From Nematopogon swammerdamellus (Eukaryota; Arthropoda; Insecta; Lepidoptera; Adelidae), in the NCBI GenBank assembly GCA_946902875.1, contig OX336345.1, forward strand, positions 8,711,395-8,775,394: a stretch of 64,000 nucleotides of DNA, in the 5' to 3' direction. The translations under genes and the position numbers were made by a program. Below the pieces are notes generated by a model that ran no database searches, was not told the DNA's origin, and saw only the letters and a program-made list of their open reading frames with translations. Shown here one piece after another: positions 54,291 through 64,000 of this stretch. The stretch's first letter is position 1; every line of letters begins with the position of its first letter.

Positions 54291-56035
54291 ACGTAGTACG
54301 TAATATATCTTTGGGCAAGCAAGACAGAGATAGGTACTTTAGTTATGAGATTTTTATGAATAAATTTGGCTTTTAAATGGACACCATCTTCGAAGAACCT
54401 AAAAAGGTCATTAATTACATTGACTTTTGAATTACATTGATTTTTGAATTACATTGAATCAGATAATAATATTCGAACATTCGAACTTCCAACATCTCGC
54501 TCTGTATATCTGTACACCTACATGAAAATGTTTGTAAATTTTTATTTCATGTAGGTACTTACCTAATCTAATAAGTGCTTGTAATTTGTGAAAGCAACAG
54601 AGCGTAACGTTTCTCCCACCCACCACATCGAGCCGTGGGAATGAACATAGGAAATTAATGAGGGAATGTTCTCACGCCTACCACATGACTCCCACGCTAG
54701 CTACATCACATGGGCTCGATGTGTGATCTGATGTGATGAGAAAAAATTACGGCGCGTTGTGCAATTCCTATGATCTAGGGGTGTTATGCAATTTATAAAT
54801 ATATAGACAAAATTATGTACATACATTCAACCGTATGCATGTAGTAACAAATTGCACAACTTAAATTGTTACTTTACAGTTTTAGCACTTCTTCTTAAAT
54901 TCTTCTTAAATTATATGCTTATAATAAGGTGTTCTGTTCTGTGGTTGCGTCCGTCTGTGGCTCGGTCGGATCGCAAATCTTTGATTTTTTCCTGAAACAG
55001 ATCACTTCCGATTCTGACCGTACAGCTCATTAAAAAAAATGCGTGATCTTAATCATTATCCGGTCATATGTCACATTCCATTGATTGAAACTTCATTTAA
55101 ATCGGCCCAGAAAGCCTTATTACATTTTATAGTAGGTGTGCACTAGTTGTTCCATAATAAGTTTATTAATAACGCATTACATTTTCTCAGGAGTTCTTCA
55201 GGCAGATCACGTCCGTCGGATAGTATTATTGTTGCCAAATTGTATGAAGTCTCCGCAGCTAAAAATACTTACTCCGACAACGAACTCTTTCACCCAGACG
55301 CGACGCGTGCGTCGAATTAGGGCCAGCCAGTTCAAAGATAGACCAAAATAGACAAAACATATTATCTACTATATTTCGACGCTAGAAAGGAACAATGTAT
55401 AAATACACCACTTTGGTAGAAAATTTGTTATACAGAGTGTTCGGCACAAGGACCGACAAAATTATTATTTGATGACATGAAAAGGACTTATGTATGACCT
55501 CCCAAAGTCCCTAGGACGAGTAAAAATATGACAGAATCTTAATTTCTTAATTCATTTAAAAAAAACTGACAGCAATTGAGAGCTTTATTTTCCTTTAAAA
55601 AGTTTGCTATTTTACGCCCTTTCCAAAGATATACCACATGCTGTACAAATCTTGCACTATGTAGCCAAAATCTACTAATTGAAAACCTTCTCCATTTTTT
55701 GAAGTCAGTTATAAAACGTGGACGTAAGGTGACAAAATAAAGTTTAGAAAAAAAATATTTTATTCGTTGAATATATATTATTTATGGCCATAACTGTTTT
55801 GTTTCAATTCTAATTGAAGTACTATTTACTTATTCCTAGACTGTGATGTTGAGTAGCTTGGTCAAGTGTTATGGGTATTGTATGCACCCACTGTCTTTCA
55901 TGTCATGATCATGAATGATACAGCCGGTTAGGCCAGTTTGGGAGACGGTGTTTGCACACAACAGAGAATAATCATTGATAATTTGTCTGTTATGTATGAA
56001 ATAGGGACAATTTCTGTTTGTGTAAAGTGTCTGTA
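54291..56035. other. No recognisable feature
   Basis: AT-rich DNA. Short remnant GAAAACCTTCTCCATTTTTT GAAGTCAGTT at about 55681-55711 of the GAAGTCGGTT family. Confidence 0.4.
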
Positions 56036-56039
56036 AAAA

Positions 56040-56075
56040 CAATAAAAGAAATTTTGAGTTTGAGTTTGAGTTTGA
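56040..56075. repeat. (TTTGAG)n short array
   Basis: Four copies of TTTGAG after AATAAAAGAAAT. Possibly the 3' tail of a LINE whose body I cannot recognise. Confidence 0.6.
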
Positions 56076-56329
56076 ATTCGTAGTTTACACGCTACTTTCA
56101 GTGCGATGCATCTAGTTCAACCCGAAAAAACATCGTATTTGCACCCGTGGAATTTGCAGCGTGCATGCTTACCTTGTATGGGCCCTGTATGGGCCCTTAT
56201 AGCTATAGATAGACTTGCCAAAACCTATAGAAAATTCAGTTCAACTAGGTCCTGGACACACGTACGCCGCCAGCCAGTCGCACGCTGTTATAGAAACCAT
56301 TACAAACCGGTCAAGTGTGAATTGTGTTC

Positions 56330-56639
56330 ACGTTTGGAGGCGGACCGTGGTTCGGATTCATAACCCGGTAGGTCCCTTCTGTGGTCCGTTCCCTTCTTAC
56401 CCTGTTCTTACCTTACTAGGTGGTAGGGTTAATCCCAGTCGGGTTGGGTCCACCGCACTGAGAGAAACGTCGGTCGAAACGGCTATGTAAATAGTTCGTG
56501 TTTTCCGTCCAGTTCAGTGTAGCCGACATGAAATGGAGGGAAGCACTGACATGGCACTTAGTTCACCCTGTGGTATGGGCTGACATCACGGATGTTGTAG
56601 GTGATGTAGCCAACCGTGTAAGTTTCCATAAAAAAAAAA
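56330..56639 (+). repeat. SINE (tRNA/5S-headed family), 5'-truncated near the B box
   Basis: GTTTGGAGGCGGACCGTGGT TCGGATTC (B-box region), body GGTGGTAGGGTTAATCCCAG ... CGTCGGTCGAAACGGCTATG ... CACGGATGTTGTAGGTGATG and tail GTAAGTTTCCATAAAAAAAAAA. Confidence 0.8.
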
Positions 56640-57770
56640 ACGGTACCATCATCGGCCCGATGGTCCCGTCACCGCTGATTTGCTCTCATGGTCTGGATGG
56701 AGCCAAAGACAATTTCCACAGAGCATCAAATACCTACCGCGCGCGCCCCCTACTAAGAGACGCCCTAAGCGATAATATTTGAAACCCAAAAACTACACGC
56801 AGTGCTGCTAGCGCTTCGTATGTGTGTGTGTGTGCTAGTATCGACACTACACACAAAGAGGAGCAACTTAGGCACACGCACAAAACAAATGCACACGCAC
56901 ACACAACACACACACGTAAGTCATAGGCCACCACGCCCACAGACTTCAACGGTGTTGTAGAGAAATCGCGCTCAGGGCGCCTCTAGGAGGGGCGCGCGCA
57001 TTTGATGCTCTGTGACAATTTCTCAAATCTAGTTCTGTCTGACTATATGGAGCAACGACACTATTTTCATTGGTTGGATTAGAACACACTGCGCACTATA
57101 ATTGTGATGATCATTGATCATGATCAGTCACACATCGTGTACTTACTTGAATATAACAAGTACCTTCATGAACAAGTATAAACCTGCCTCCACAACTTGC
57201 ACGTTAGTCAGATCCTTGAGATCAATCAACAACCTCAAGAGAGAAACAGGCCATTGAGAATCGATGCTTTTGAGAGGCTTCTCCATTCAGTAGCTCACCC
57301 TTAAAAAAAACTCATGCGTCACCATGGTCACCTGATGTGTTAACTTGTACTGAGTGGTAGGTAGGCTTGGGTTGTAGTGGCAGGCAAGATGCAGTGGGAA
57401 ACTGAACAGCCATGTTGTGGTGTCGGGTCGGGAGTCGGGAGCGAGCAGGATGCCCCGCATGTCTGTAACTTTATGTCGTTTTAAATTGTCCTTTCATGGG
57501 AGAGCGATATGCACAGGGATGCAGCGAGTAAACGCATTGAAATTGAATTTGTCTCCGCATCTAATCGCCTCGGGCAGAGCAAATTTTATATATTTCAATC
57601 ATATAACTTTTTATACGATAAACGTGTGCTGTCCTTAAAATAGTAGTAATTTAGTTTTAAAGACCTTTTCAACTCGAACTATAAGAAAACTATCTTTATT
57701 TTCTACTTGATTTTTGCTGCCCCCTTAAATGTTATTGCCTCCCGAAGTCCCGATACACCGAATATTCTAA
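56640..57770. other. No gene; (TG)n/(CA)n tracts at 56818-56915
   Basis: GTATGTGTGTGTGTGTG and CACACGCACACACAACACAC ACACG. A GATCATTGATCATGATCA palindromic patch near 57110. ORFs lack signatures. Confidence 0.5.
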
Positions 57771-57774
57771 ATGT

Positions 57775-57890
57775 CATGAGGATCGCTCAAGCCGTTTAGA
57801 GCTCTGCAGGCTGTGACAGACAGGCGGACGGACCTGACCGATATTATAAGGTCCCTGCCAGCGTCACTGGCTACGGAACCCTAATAAAAG
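57775..57890 (-). repeat. Interspersed repeat fragment (GGGTTCCGTAGCC type)
   Basis: The minus strand reads TTAGGGTTCCGTAGCCAGTG ACGCTGGCAGGGACC, then GTCCGTCCGCCTGTCTGTCA. Same family and words as 9055-9200, opposite orientation. Confidence 0.6.
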
Positions 57891-58205
57891 ACCAGAGGTT
57901 CCCACGTGGCTTCTTTGGGAATCGTAACTTTGTGGTAGTAGGCGGAGGTGTTCTGATCAAAAACTTGAAGATGCCATGATCTTGACTCGTTTAGGTTGGG
58001 ACTTGGGAGCAAGCAGACATCATCGGTCGACCAGCAATATGTAAAATTCAACCAAATTATCACGTTTGTATTCTAAGCCTTATTTATATATAAGCCTACA
58101 TGAAGACGCAATGCACTAAAGTGAGCTCATTGGACTATCTCTGTTTCTACTTTTTTCAGCGGCGACATATTTGTAGACCCAGAGCATGCAAAAACAAGCA
58201 GCAAG
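57891..58205. other. No recognisable feature
   Basis: Nothing supported. Confidence 0.35.
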
Positions 58206-58207
58206 TT

Positions 58208-58346
58208 CAGCCCCTGTACCGGCGTTACTCACTCGCCGATGTGAGTATGAGAAACGATCTCACTCAACCAATCAGAATATTCGCTGAGGCATCCGGCCCG
58301 GCTATTGGTTGAAATATGCGAGTATTTGTGTGAGTTAACGCCGGCA
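58208..58346. mobile_element. Small MITE, copy 2
   Basis: CAGCCCCTGTACCGGCGTTA CTCACTCGCCGATGTGAG ... CCAATCAGAATATTCGCTGA ... GAGTTAACGCCGGCA. Collinear with the insert at 13491-13647, with a small deletion in the right arm. Confidence 0.8.
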
Positions 58347-58888
58347 GCTGGCTTCAACAAACCATCGACCAAGAACATTAGAATAGGCAGTACTATTTTT
58401 TTCTTGCCATTGGCCATACATTTGCAGGACAGAAGGCCTATGTCCAGTCCAGCCCTGTCGCGTCAGTGGGATGGTTCATCGACGTCTCACCCTGTCGCCG
58501 CAGATGAAGCAATTAACTGCTCCCCTCTCGCCCCGCACCTCCCCCACTCTCCCGCTGTTCGAGAAGCTCTCTCGTCTGCGGTCGGCCGTTGGGTGTTGGT
58601 TGGTTGGTGTTGTTTATGTGTTCAATCAAACGCGGCGTCTCATCTTCTCCGACGCGCGAACTCGAAATAAAATCACGAGTGGAGACGAGTGGAGTCACGT
58701 CACGCCACATCACCGCACAAGTTTGAAATGAATTCCTCATGAAAGTGGACTTTCGTAGTTTTGCACCAGTAACAGCAATCCCGCTTCGTCACACGCCCGT
58801 ACTCACACTCACCCCCTCACTCTCCGAATTCGCATTATGTTAGGTTCACGTGGACATTTTCTCGGCACAACTTCTTGGAAATATGTAG
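58347..58888. other. No confident feature; CpG-rich stretch 58440-58720
   Basis: Overlapping ORFs of 75-121 codons on both strands are compositional. No initiator, splice or domain evidence chooses among them. Confidence 0.35.
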
Positions 58889-58940
58889 GCACCTACCACT
58901 GATTTTATAGGGGAGTATAAAATCAATGGTACCTACCTAC
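58889..58940. repeat. Small hairpin
   Basis: CACTGATTTTATA / TATAAAATCAATG with flanking CACCTAC.../GGTACCTACC words, six-base loop GGGGAG. Confidence 0.55.
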
Positions 58941-61770
58941 TCGGCGTGTAAAACAATTTTTATTCGTCTAACTTTTTCAGAGTATTATTTTAGTTAAAAA
59001 TTGCTTAAACCTCGTCAACATCGATGTTGCCGTCATCAAGTTTATCGCTAACATTAAAAGTTATACATATGCAGTGCAAACACAGTATAACATGTATGTA
59101 GATACTGATTAATTTAATCTTGAACAAGCAAGACAATCTCTTCCCCTTCCGATGACCTCATCGGTGACCTCATGATGGCGCCAACAAAGCTCCCCCATCG
59201 ACTGCGCTGGTAGGTATAGGGTAGGTTAGGTAGTGAGTGAGTGAGATACGAGGCAAGTTAGAAATGCGCCGCGGATTTCGGAATGATCTCACTCAGCCAA
59301 CAGCGGACAAGAGTGGCTCGTCATAAGACCGAAATAAACCAACTCAATACAAATGAGAATACCAAACAACCAAACACGAGGCAGACCTCATTCTTGAGGC
59401 GTGGGAGCGGAACGTTTTCATGTCTTCTCGCGTTTTCATCAGTTCTCGAAGTATTTCCTTTGTCACTCCACGTTGCTCTGTTTCCGCAACCATTCGAAAT
59501 AGGAGTCTCCAAGCGTTGGAAATAGTCCACCGCCAATCTCACATCTGCTGGCTGGCAATGCTGGCATCAAATGACAAGCGTCGCTGAGTGTGCTTTCGCG
59601 AGGTGAGGTGAGGTGGGTTTGGCTGTCTCGACTGGATAGGATACATCGTTGTCTCTCGGCATCTCCAAGCTGCAAAGAGATTTTGATATTGATGTTGATT
59701 CTTGTGGTGCAAGATTGATGTAAATTGCATTTTATAAACTACTTAATGCATGTTATGTATGATGTTTAAATGACATACCATAATATGACCTAGGTACTCG
59801 TATCTGTTTTTGCCATAAATAATGTAGAATCTACGATGTAATGACATCACATTTCCTGCTCATCCATCATCTACAAAGTCATCTGAGGCTAGTCGAGTGA
59901 ATAGGATTTTCACTTTACTGCTGCGTTGCGTGTGGGTCTGTCTGTATGTCGCATTACAATAGTCGATCTGCCCACATAGGCAAGCATCAGAGCAGACTCA
60001 AATGCATACAACACAGGAGAGGGCATTTTATATTCTCGATCTTTTCATTACATTACATTATTCTAAGAAACCCACTAGTTTTGAGCCCACACGCGACTTC
60101 ATTATGCCATCCGATATGCGCAGTTCACGGTATGCTATGACATAAAACGATGACAATATCGCTATTAAAGTCAATTTGTATTTTATATCAGACATTATTG
60201 CTATTGCGGCGCAACTAAAGTATGCAAAACACAAAAATTAACATCGCGTGAACAATAAAATGCGATATTTTGTACTTCGCCCCGAGTTATCGGGCGAGAT
60301 TATATTATGGGGGTGCAAAAATAGGTACTAGCGATACTAAATAGAAGTAGATTTATTTTAATAAAGATTTGAATATTGCAGTTGAATGTCTGCGACGACG
60401 ACGCAAATCACGCGAGCTCACCTTCAAAATTCTAAATGGCACGATGACGCAGAGAAGTTGATTTGATCCAACTACCAAAAGTTATTTCTGCGTAATTTTG
60501 TTCACTCGTTTGTTTACAGATTACTGGTATCCAAATAAGTTGATTCTTTTTAAATAAAAAAAAAATACCGTGTAAATAAACATAAAAAATAGGTATCGTC
60601 TGACTGCTACAGGTGCTGCTATATACAAAAATGTTTTCTAGAAAGATTCGATCGTAACTCGGCTATAAATAAAGAATATACAGAATAGGAGCCCGATACA
60701 GCCAGGAAGTACTAGCTACGTTTCTTTCTCGCGGAACGACTTCTGAGTTCGCGGTTCATGAGCCGGAAAATTAATTTATAGCTGCAACAAAAGAAAATTC
60801 AAACGAATTTACATACAATTCCACAGTGACATCAGCCTGTCTACCTACCCACCTACTCATAAAGTAGAATAAAATCGTTTAAAACCAACTATTATGGATT
60901 ATTCTAACTGCAGTCAGTTCAATTAATTACTGACCGAACAGGCGATTTTCCTCTTTACTATTATGTGGTGTTTCGTGATGTTTCATTGCTTCCCAGAAAA
61001 CGCGCAGATCTTTTGGAATACTAATTCCTAGATATTCACTCGTTCAAACCATCAAACAAGAGGTGAAGCGGATTCCCAGGAGATTGTTCAACATGTCAGC
61101 CTAGAATATAGCTATGATAATGGAGTGAGAGGCGCGTGGAACAGAAAAGGGCAAAGCCAAGCCGATGTGACTGAAGTAGTTAGGTACCTAATTATAGTAT
61201 TTTTTTTATTGAAAGCGCGACATAAGGTGTCTAACGACGCCCATGGACATTCGGTCGTATGCGAGGGTGAAAGATTTTTCATACACTACAACTGTTTGCT
61301 ACCTACCTCGGCGCGATACCTTGGTACAGACCTTGACGTCTCCTGTCACTATGTGAACACTGTAGGTGTTACATGTGTTGATGATATTGATAATATTATG
61401 TCAAAATATTATTTGCTATGGTTTAAAATTTTGGCCATTGCAGTAAAAATGCAGCTGTCACAACGAAACCCAATGGATATTCGATCTAAACAACTAAACC
61501 CTGAAGTTAGGATGGGTTACCCTTTTCGGTGTCCAGTGCAGAAACATTACTTATGTATTCGTTATTGAACATTAGTGATTCTAAGTTTTTAAGATATAGG
61601 TATTATTAGGCCAATTTTATAATTTTAACTTTTTGTAATACAGTTTTTACTTTAGGTCATTCAAACTGCTGCTGTTGGTTGTGCTGTGCAAATTGGTAGA
61701 CATTCTTTTCGTTATCCTAATGTTTTGAAAGTTGCTAATGTGTTCATACACGTGATTGGATGCATTTAAC
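58941..61770. other. No recognisable feature
   Basis: AT-rich. A reverse LINE-tail crumb AAGGTGTCTAACGACGCCCA TGGACATTCGGTCGTATGCG lies at 61225-61265 inside a 147-codon ORF, which argues that the ORF is not a gene. A GTAGGTTAGGTAG patch is at about 59221. Confidence 0.4.
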
Positions 61771-62240
61771 ACTGACGAAGCTACTAACGCCAACATCATC
61801 GTGGCTTCCTTGAATGTGGCCAGGCCACCCACCGCATTCGGGACAATCAGCGGCGGTGAACCACCCGCGCCGACGCAACCCACACTGATGCGGCTGACTC
61901 AGATAGGAGCCTTGTATGCATCTTGTTGTTTGCATGCACTTTGAATATTAAACCGAAGCTTGAGGATTTAGCTGAATTCAGAGCAAGGTTTTGTTTTCTT
62001 AGTTGAATTAAATTATTACTTACCTTAACACTAGAGTGCACGCGCGCTCTATAATGGTAATGGTAGATAGAACACACTTGCGATTTTGCGCGCCTCTTTC
62101 TCATTTCTGGACATTCCTCCCGCGCCTAGACTAAGAAACTAAATTACGCAACGGGCAGCGTGAGCGCATACATCCGCAATTTCCCGCCAAAGTCAGCGAG
62201 TATCTGCGTAACAAAAACTAATGGAGGTAAGTAATTTATT
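61771..62240. promoter_or_regulatory. Mixed GC-rich patch with exon-like and promoter-like signals
   Basis: 61780-61945 is GC-rich and open on both strands, with no family recognised. At about 62183, TTTCCCGCCAAA matches an E2F-type site. At 62221, ATGGAG|GTAAGT could be a two-codon first exon with a strong donor, but no compatible second exon is found nearby. Each signal alone could be chance. Confidence 0.15.
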
Positions 62241-63000
62241 AAACGAAGTTTTTTACTTTTTATGATTCTAATATAGCTTTAATTATAATATTTAGATTAA
62301 GGTATTTGCGATATGTCATTAACAGTATATTTTGTTGTTTATTCAGTAATTTTAATTTTTTCTTATATGGATCCTCGCATGGAAAGTAACATGGTGAGGT
62401 ACCATGATCATGAGGTTGCCTCAGATGGATCTGCCCTGATCACCAGGCCGTCTTATGCATTGAATATGAGGAAGAAGAGATATACAATTCTGAAAACCTT
62501 TTCTTAATTTTGTTATACGAGCTAATCTCAAATGTTGATTTTTTCATAGATGTTACTGGATGTTACTAACATGTTCCTAAAATAGTATTTAAGTACTAAA
62601 ATTGTTTAGTTTCTTTTTTATTTTCTTTAATGATAAACAGACTCTATACCTGAACCTGTTTTTAATCAAAATACCTTTCCGTTCGAAAAAAAAATTATAT
62701 TACTTTTTATACCATGGTAGAGCACGCGAGCAAACTTGTAAAAAAAAGGGGGCGCGTGCGCTGCAGTGTTAAATGAATGTGTTTTGAGCTGGAAGTACTA
62801 TTTCAACCATTCTAGATATTAATTTACATTCCTATTTATTTACCCATTAAAATCGAGTGATTTTTGTCAGACGACGGTGTCTTGGATGGAGTGATAATAT
62901 TATATTTTGATTAGAATTTATGTATGTGGTAGGTATACTTCGCAGTTGGCGAAAACAGTGACCTTTTCTGTCAGTGAACCCAACTTCGGGCTGATTTTTA
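62241..63000. other. Unassigned; 64-codon ORF 62313-62507
   Basis: The ORF opens with a hydrophobic MSLTVYFVVYSVILIFSYM and ends RPSYALNMRKKRYTILKTFS, so it could be read as signal/anchor plus a basic tail. The hydrophobic part is AT-driven and I do not recognise a family. Confidence that it is a gene is low. Confidence 0.2.
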
Positions 63001-63048
63001 GAGGTCAACGAATGCGAAATAAACTTGGAATCGCTTGGAATGAGCGGC

Positions 63049-63187
63049 GCCGCGTCCCGGTCGGCAACGGACGATACGGTGGTCGGCAAACCGCGTCCGC
63101 CTTCGATAATGACGGCTGCTTTCTCACGGGAACGAGGCGGCTTCTTGCGAGCGGCGATGCACTGTGAAGTACTTCGAGGCACAAAGG
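63049..63187 (+). CDS. Coding-like GC-rich segment, strand uncertain
   Basis: The forward frame from an ATG at about 63041 reads MSGAASRSATDDTVVGKPRP to CEVLRGTK and meets AAAG|GTAATT, a plausible donor. The reverse frame over the same bases reads CIAARKKPPRSREKAAVIIE GGRG..., which resembles the N-terminal basic part of R1/jockey LINE ORF1 proteins. The composition contrasts with the AT-rich flanks. I cannot decide between a host exon and a LINE ORF1 fragment on the other strand. Confidence 0.25.
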
Positions 63188-63280
63188 TAATTCCACCTTG
63201 CACCGCACTTACACTGTCACTAGGTCGCCTGTGGGGGCGCCCGCCTGTGCCTGCCTTGTGCCATCACGATTCGCACTGAG

Positions 63281-64000
63281 AAGCAGCTCTGTAACGTGAC
63301 GTAGGTACGTAACTCCGACTGAGGCTTCAACTCCGATTGTACGACTTCAATGAGACGCGGTCTGTGTCGTATCAACGACCTTACTACAGACGAATACAAT
63401 ACAAAGGACTCTTTTTTACCCCAATTAACCCGCCTTGATAAACTTGCGGAAACAAAGACTATTGAGCATATCACCTTCAATTGTCAGCTCTCCAACCTCG
63501 CAAGCACGCTTGGTTCATGTTGCAGAAGATGAAGAATCGGGTGGTTTATGAAATTGCAAATAATAACACATTAAAATGTGTTATTTATTAATTGATAAAA
63601 CAACAAGTTTATCACTTCCAAATATTATTGTCAAGTAACGGTATGAATCACAACACTCGTAATTTTGTGAAAACCGGGTGAAAACTGCAGGGTTACCGAA
63701 TACTCGGCACCAAATAGGTAGGTACCTACTTGAGGTGCAGAATTTATAACAAGACGTTATACACACACATATTTGTCAATGTGGATAGTAACCTGTTCAA
63801 AGATCCAACATTATGGGCTATTATTATAAATTGAAGGCCAACATTTCCGTATGAAATTTTCGTTTAAGATTCTCATCGGAAACACCCGTACCCATCGACA
63901 CCTAGTTTATCTTCATTCACACGGTGGGACCTAAAAAAAAAGAAGGCGCCCGTTATTCTGAAGAAAAAAAGTTCCCATAACGCATGAATCGACCTCCTCC
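63281..64000. other. No recognisable feature
   Basis: AT-rich to the window end, with an AATAACACATTAAAATGTGT TATT palindrome at about 63561-63585. Confidence 0.4.

Noticed and set aside
61125..61568. 147-codon ORF
   Set aside because: Contains a reversed CR1-type LINE tail (61225-61265) and otherwise has no protein-like signature.
62221..62232. Two-codon first exon ATGGAG|GTAAGT
   Set aside because: The donor is strong but every nearby acceptor leads quickly to a stop in the required phase.

Overview
The window looks like intergenic or intronic DNA from a moth or butterfly. The reasons are an AT-rich background full of GTAGGTACCTAC-type simple sequence, a perfect run of the insect telomere unit TTAGG, Helitron-like copies of the lepidopteran type (5' end reading ATATTATAAATTCGAAAG, 3' GC hairpin, terminal CTAG), tRNA-headed SINEs, an R1-clade LINE, RTE and CR1-like LINE tails, and an internally deleted mariner. 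Nothing is bacterial or operonic. No complete conserved host gene is visible. The best host-gene candidate is one short exon encoding the first half of a THAP zinc finger with a strong splice donor (35008-35105). A few unrecognised small ORFs (8383-8568, 9457-9633, 52603-52852, 63049-63187) are listed at low confidence.

Layout. 0-10 kb: a 23-bp minisatellite, LINE tail fragments, a 1.1-kb terminal-inverted-repeat (TIR) element with TAA target duplications (4232-5325), a CpG-rich stretch followed by a 61-codon ORF, and a 58-codon basic ORF. 10-13 kb: a composite repeat block (foldback element, GC hairpin element, SINE, LINE-tail-like sequence) that recurs at 49.6-51.8 kb. 13.3-17.6 kb: a four-level nest. 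A TIR element with TTA duplications holds a SINE, itself interrupted by a small MITE, and a 2.9-kb Helitron-like copy. That copy carries a 500-bp hexanucleotide array and 21 copies of a 68-bp minisatellite. 18-26 kb: MITEs, a TTAGG array between inverted repeats, and a CR1-type LINE tail. 27-31 kb: a GC-rich R1-clade LINE, 5'-truncated and with one internal stop, followed by a GC-rich TIR element with subterminal satellites. 32-41 kb: a small MITE, duplicated tRNA-like SINEs, the THAP exon, a 46-bp-arm hairpin, the mariner remnant and a perfect 37-bp-arm palindrome. 46.5-49.1 kb: the second Helitron-like copy with its own arrays. 50-58 kb: SINEs, LINE tails, an RTE relic and a second MITE copy. 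58-64 kb: mostly sequence without recognisable features.

The most unusual observations are (1) a SINE family with about ten copies here whose head carries a 5S-rRNA-like control region between tRNA-type A and B boxes; (2) two paralogous Helitron-like elements that have grown by internal hexamer and 68-bp arrays, whose core word also occurs in an unrelated hairpin element; (3) a telomeric TTAGG tract enclosed by about 55-bp inverted repeats; and (4) a perfect 77-bp palindrome. All assignments come from reading the sequence and from general knowledge of these families. No database search was run.
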